Of a stretch of DNA of 25,202 bases, positions 16,318 through 22,300 are shown piece by piece (the stretch's first letter is position 1; each line of letters begins with the position of its first letter). Source of the stretch: Baffinella frigidus (lineage: Eukaryota; Cryptophyceae; Cryptomonadales; Baffinellaceae); contig MU646320.1 in NCBI GenBank assembly GCA_026770585.1, forward strand, positions 1,255,572 to 1,280,773. Direction: 5' to 3'. Below the pieces are notes generated by a model. The model had not been told where the DNA came from and did not search any database. It saw only the letters and a program-made list of their open reading frames with translations. Position numbers and translations under genes: made by a program.

Positions 16318-16392
16318 GTCCAAGGTGTAGGGGTGGTGGAGGTCGTGCTCCAGCTCTTCTGCCGAAGACGTCATGTCTGCGATCCACTCCGC
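16318..16392 (-). CDS. RhoGEF-like gene, exon E9 (PH C-terminal helix)
   Basis: 75 nt, phase 0 at both ends. Acceptor GGTCAG|GCG, donor GGAC|GTGCGC. It encodes AEWIADMTSSAEELEHDL and seven more residues. The Trp of AEW is the near-invariant PH Trp, placed directly after E8's SSPADK as in classical PH domains (A-S-S-x-x-x-K-x-x-W). Confidence 0.78.
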
Positions 16393-19300
16393 CTGACCAC
16401 ACATCTGAATTTCAGATCGAGGCCAAAGTAGCTCCTGTTGAGGTCGACATCGCTCGCATGGCCATACTCTGTAAGACCCTTACACAGTTAGATGCAAGAG
16501 GTGGTGCTCGAGCTCTTCTGCCGAAGACGTCACGTCTGCGTAGGGTTTGGGGTTTGGGGTTTAGGGTTTGGGGTCTGGGGTTTAAGGTTTAGCTCTGTCT
16601 GGCCAGGGCACACAAAGCAATTTCAGATACGAGTCTTGTTTCAATTTTTCTACCAGAGGTTTCGGACGCAGGTAAAAGCCTGGACGTGGAAAGGACGAGG
16701 AGCTGCGTTTCACCGGGGAGCACACACTTATCTCAGAAAACGAGTTCTAAAACTCGTTTTCTTAAGTCAATTTCCCTACAAATTTGTCAACTTATGCGGA
16801 GAGTAAAGAATGAGTTGACGAATTCGCAGGGGAATTGACTTAAGAAAACGAGTTTTAGAACTCGTTTTCTGAGATAAACACGCATTTATCACCACGCAAT
16901 TATCAGTTACACGATAGGATGGCCACGCCAGAGGACTCGAGGGTAACGACTGTCTTATCTTGGCCAGATCTGGCGAAAGCGACTTTGAGAATCCTTCGGG
17001 TTTCCACTGGAAGATGTCAAAAGTGGATGTTTCGAGGCCTCTGGCGTGGGGAGGACCTTGTCGGCCGAGCCGCCGGCAAAGCTAGGTCTACACACAATTA
17101 TCAATTACCCGCGGTTTACACATAATTATCAGTTACACGATAGGATGGAGGAGGACCTTGTCCGCAGGGGAGGAGGCGCCGACGAAGAGGTGCCACCCGG
17201 CTGCCGAGCAGTCACGCAGCAAGGCTACTCTACCGGTGGACTTATTGGGACGTGACTCGGTACACAATGTACAATAGATGGCTTTAAAGCCCATTTGAAA
17301 CAATTATTGCAATGCTTAAGGGGGAGGGAGGACCTTGTCGGCAGGGGAGGATGCGCCGACGAAGAGATGCCACCCGGCCGCCGCCACGATCCGGATCACA
17401 TTATCTCCCTGTGGGATTCAAGGGTTGGAATTTAGGTTGAGGGGGTAGGTTTGTGGTTTAGATTCGCAGGGTTGTGGTTTAGATTTGTGGATAAGATTTA
17501 TGTTCTCCTCCTGCTTAGGGTTTAGGGTTTGCGGTTTGAGGTTGGGGTTGGTTAAGGGTGTGGGGTTCGGAGAGATGCCACCCGGCCGCCGCCACGATCC
17601 GGATCACATTATCCCCCTGCTCTAGGGGTTTCGGTTTAGGGTGTAGGTGTAGGGGTTAGGTTTGTGGTTGAGATCCTGATCTCGTTTCCCCCCCGCCGAG
17701 GAGTTGGAGTTGAGGGTTGGTTGAGGTTTCGGGTTTAGATCCTGATCACGTGCTCCCCCGGCTTAGGGTTTTGAGGTTTGGGGTTTCGGGGTTGGGGTTG
17801 GTTAAGGTTTAGGGTCTGACGAAGAGGTGCCACCCGGCTGCCGCTACGATCCGGATCACGTTGCCCCCCTGTGGGATTTCAAGGGTTTGGGTTCAGGTTG
17901 GGGGGTTTGATCCTGACCACGTTCTCTTCCTGCTTAGGGTTTAGGTTTTATGGGTTAGGTTTGTGGTTTAGATCCTGATCACGTTCTCCTCCTGTGCAGG
18001 GTTTCGGGGTTTGGGGTTTCGGGGTTGGGGTTGGTTGAGGTTTAGGGTCTGGCGAAGAGATGCCACCCGGCCGCCGCCACGATCCGGATCACATTATCTC
18101 CCTGCTTTAGGGTTCAGGGTTTAGGGTTTAGGTTGATGGGGTAGGTTTGTGGTTAATACTCGCAGGGTTGTGGTTTAGATTTGTGGTTAAGATTCATGTT
18201 CTCCTCCTGCTTAGGGTTTAGGGTTTAGGGTTTAGGGTTGAGGGTTTGGAGTTGCTTTAGGTTTGGGGTCTGGCCAAAGGTGCCGCCCGGCTGCCGCCAG
18301 GATCCGGATCACGTTGCCCCCCTGCTTCGGGTTAAGGGTTTAGAGTTTAGGGTTTAGGGTTTAGGGTTTAGGGTTTAGGGTTCAGGGTTTAGGGTTTAGG
18401 GTTCAGGGTTTAGGGTTGATGGTTGATGGTTGATGGTTGATGGTTGATGGTGGATGGTTGATGGTTGATGGTTGATGGTTGATGGTTGATGGTTGATGGT
18501 TTCGGGTTTCGGGTTTCGGGAATCGACCAGTCTGTCAGGGTCATTAGGCTCGTCGATCGCCTCGGCGCCTTTAGGGTTTGGTGTTTAGGGTTTAGGGTGC
18601 AGGGCTTAGGTTTGATCGTTTCGGGTTTCGGGTTTCGGGTTTCGGGTTCAGGGTTTCGGGTTTCGGGTTTCGGGATTCGACCAGTCTGTCAGGGTCGTCA
18701 GGCTCGTCGATCGCCTCCGCGCCGAGCAGCGGGATCACCACTTGCGCCTCGTACACCAGCTCGCCGCCCTCGTGGTCGTGTCCGGAGAGGAGGCTCTTCC
18801 GCTTGTCACGTTTGTCGAACATCCCTGCTCGATCGCAGCTCCTGTCAGCATCTGGGACACGACCATGGACACGACCACGCCTCCCACGACTGTTGACTAA
18901 TTCGAGGAGGAGGAAAGCAGTGAAGGGGCTCGCCTGGTGCACCAGGGGAGCCAAATTACGGCATTCCGTACAACCCTACGGTATTGCCTACGGTAGCACC
19001 CTACCGAATGTTGGAAAGAGGTTGACGCCGGACATAGGTCGTCCACGCCCTTGAGGGAGTACAGGGGCTTACAGCGACGCCGACGATGGAGCGCCACCTC
19101 CTAACAACACCACCACCACCACCACCACCACCACCACCTAACAACACCAACAACACACAACCTGAGGCGGCGACGCCGACGCTGCCGTGGCGGGAGCGCT
19201 TGAGCGGCGTCACCGTCCCACCACCCTACGGTATTGCATACCACCCAGCGGTATTGCATACGGTAGCACGCTACGGAATGCTGGAATTAGGCCGTCCACC

Positions 19301-22300
19301 CTGAAAGGAGTAGAGGGGCTTGCCTGGCGTTGACGCTGGAGTTGCAGGGATCGCTTGGGTTTGACTCTTCAGTGAATAGTCTGTGCTGGTAGGAAACACC
19401 ACACACCACCACCACCACCACCACCACCACCACCTCCTCCTCCTAACACCACCAACAACACACAACCTGGGGTGGCGACGCCGACGCTGCAGTGGCGGGA
19501 CCGCTTGAGCGGCGTCACCGTCCCACCACCCTACGGTATTGCATACCACCCTGCGGTATTGCATACGGTAGCACCCTACACAATGCCGTTTCAGGCCGTT
19601 TCAGGCCCAATTCCGGCATTCTGTAGGGTGCTTGGTCCCGCCGCCAGGGTGGCCACCCTGAAAGGAGTAGAGGGGCTTGCCTGGGGCGGCGACGCCGACG
19701 CCTGAGTGGCGGGACCGCTTCAGCGGGGTGACCGTCCCGTCATCCTTCGTCCGCGTGAACACCTTCCGTCAAAAGGGTTCACGGGTTAGGGTCTCGGTTT
19801 CGAGTTTCGTGTTTCGTGTTTCTGGTTTCGGGTTCGGGTTTCGTGTTTCTCATCCTTGGACCGCGTGAACACCTGCAGACACCAAACGGGTTCACGGTTA
19901 TGAATAAACCCTGGTCATAACCACTTACCCTAGACGAACCCTAGGGCGCCGCCGCCTGAGTGTCGGGGATGCTTGAGCGGGGTTACAGTCCCATCGTCCT
20001 TTGTCCAAAGGAGCTCCACCCTAATAGGGTAACTGACCAAAAATGGGGTAGTTAGGCCTACGGGATTGCCTAGGACCTCCTACCGTAGGCCGAGACTTTT
20101 TGGTCCTGGGATCCCTCGGCCTACGGTAGGAGGTCCTAGACAATGCCGTTCGCGTGCACACCTTCCATCCAAAGGGGTCACGGGTTAGGGTCTCGGTTTC
20201 GAGTTTCGGGTTTCGTGTTTCTGGTTTCGGGTTCGGTTTTCGTGTTTCGTGTTCCGGATGTCGGGGTCCGGGGGGGAGGGGTTTCAAGCACCATGGCGCC
20301 AAAGAGAGTGTCGATGAATGCGTATTTCGTGTTGCGGGTCTCGGGTTTCGGGTTCAGGAGGGGACCATGGCGCCGATGAGGGTGCATGATTGGGGGTTGG
20401 GGTTCGGGTTTCGTGTTTCGGCGTTTCGTGGGTGCGGGGTGATGGTTGAGGGGTGATGGTTGAGGGGTCGTGGTTGAGGGTTGAGGGGTGAGGGGCGAGG
20501 GTTGACGGCACCATGGCGCCAATGAGGCGTGTTTGGTGTTTGGTGTTTGGTGTTTGGTGTTTGGTGTTTGTTGTTGGTTTGGGTTTCGGGTTGCCAGTAC
20601 CATGGCGCCAATGAGGGTGTCGTTGAACAGGAAGAAGAGCAGCGCGTCTGCCCCCGTCCACCGGTCCTGCAAGACCAGCCAACCGTTTGAGCACCGATTT
20701 CATACGGAAAAACTTATAATTTATAAAGTGGATCCAATGAAATTTACTACACAAAACGATCTTTGCTAGTAATATTAAAGCAAAAGTGTAGTAATTTAGG
20801 CCAGCCAACCGTGTGAGCTCTTTACTCAATGCTTTGAGCTCTTTTACTGGATCGTTTCGTCAACCGTTTGAGCACCGGTTGAGCCCTTCATAGTTTCGAG
20901 TCACCCCTGTCCACCAGCCCTCACCATTTGACCAAACCGTCGATTCGAGATTTTGGATTTACCCTTGATGTACCCCTGCAGAGACCCCGGATCTGGGGTC
21001 TCTGCAAGGGTAAATCTCAAGTCTAAAATCGATGATTTGGTCAACCCGGAATGGTTGGCGGGTTCTCATGTTCATAGTACCTGGATCTGGTTTTAGATTC
21101 GTAAAGTGGCTCGTTCTGGTACAAATAATAAAACTAACGGGGCTATAAGTGACTTGTAGCCCCGTTAGTTTTATTATTTGTACCAGCACGAGCCACTTGA
21201 CGAATCTAAAACCAGATCCAATCACTATTAATGTACGTTCCGCACAATGCTCTGTGACTCAACGGGCAGAGCCCCGGTCCACCAGTCCTGCAAGGCGATC
21301 CAGCCGCTTGAGCTCTTTGCTCAACGCTTTGAGCTCTTTTACTGAATCGTTTCGTAAAGCAACTCGTGGGTCAGGCCTGTTTGGAGAGATGTCAACTTGA
21401 GGACAGTCGGTGACTCCGAGTGAGGCAGAGCTATAACCTCGGGGCGGCGGTGGTGCTCGACGAAGGGGGTTCAGGGTTCAGGGTCCAGTCGGGTCAATGG
21501 GGTCCAAACGCAATGTGTGTGTTTTTCGTGTTTCATGTTTCGGGGTTTCGTGGGTTTCGTGGGTGAGGGGTGAGGGGTGAGGGGGGAGGGGGGAGGGTTG
21601 ATGGGTAGGTGAGAGGGAACACGCATACACACGCTAGGAGCAGGGTGGCGGCAGACCTGTTTGGAGAGGTGCGGCGGCGCCTGCATCGTCCCCAGCTTGC
21701 GGCTGTTGATCAGTTTGTGGTGTACAACTGTACAACTAACTGTACATCTGTAGACCTGTAGACCTGTAGACCTGTAGACCTGTAGACCTGTAGACCTGTA
21801 CAACTAACTGTACATCTGTGCAACTGTCTGTACAACTGTCTGTACAACTGTACAACTGTACAACTGTACAACTGTACATCTATACAACTGCACAACTGTA
21901 CACCGTAACACGCGGAGCAGGGTAGAGGCAGAGACCTGTCTGGAGAGAAGCGGTCAATTCAGTAAAAGAGCTCAAAGCGTTTCGTAAAGCAACTCGACGG
22001 GCAGAAACCTGTTTGGAGAGGTGCGGCGACCCCGGATCTGGGGTCTCTGCAAGGGTAAATCTCAAGTCTAAAATCGATGATTTGGTCCAACCGGAAGGGT
22101 TGGTGGGTTCTCATGCAGGGTGGCGGCAGAAACCTGTTTGGAGAGGTGCGGCGGCGCCTGCATCGTACACCTGTACAACTAACTGTACATATGTACACGC
22201 GTCTGTTCAACTGTACACCTATACAAGTGTACAACCAACTGTACACCTGCACAACTGCACACCTTAACACGAGGAGCAGGGTAGAGGCAGAGACCTGTTT

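Noticed and set aside
20178-20672. 164-codon minus-strand frame rich in NPKPETRNPK repeats
   Set aside because: Apart from the real E5 exon at its start, it is a translation of TTTCGGG and TGTTTGG heptamer arrays.
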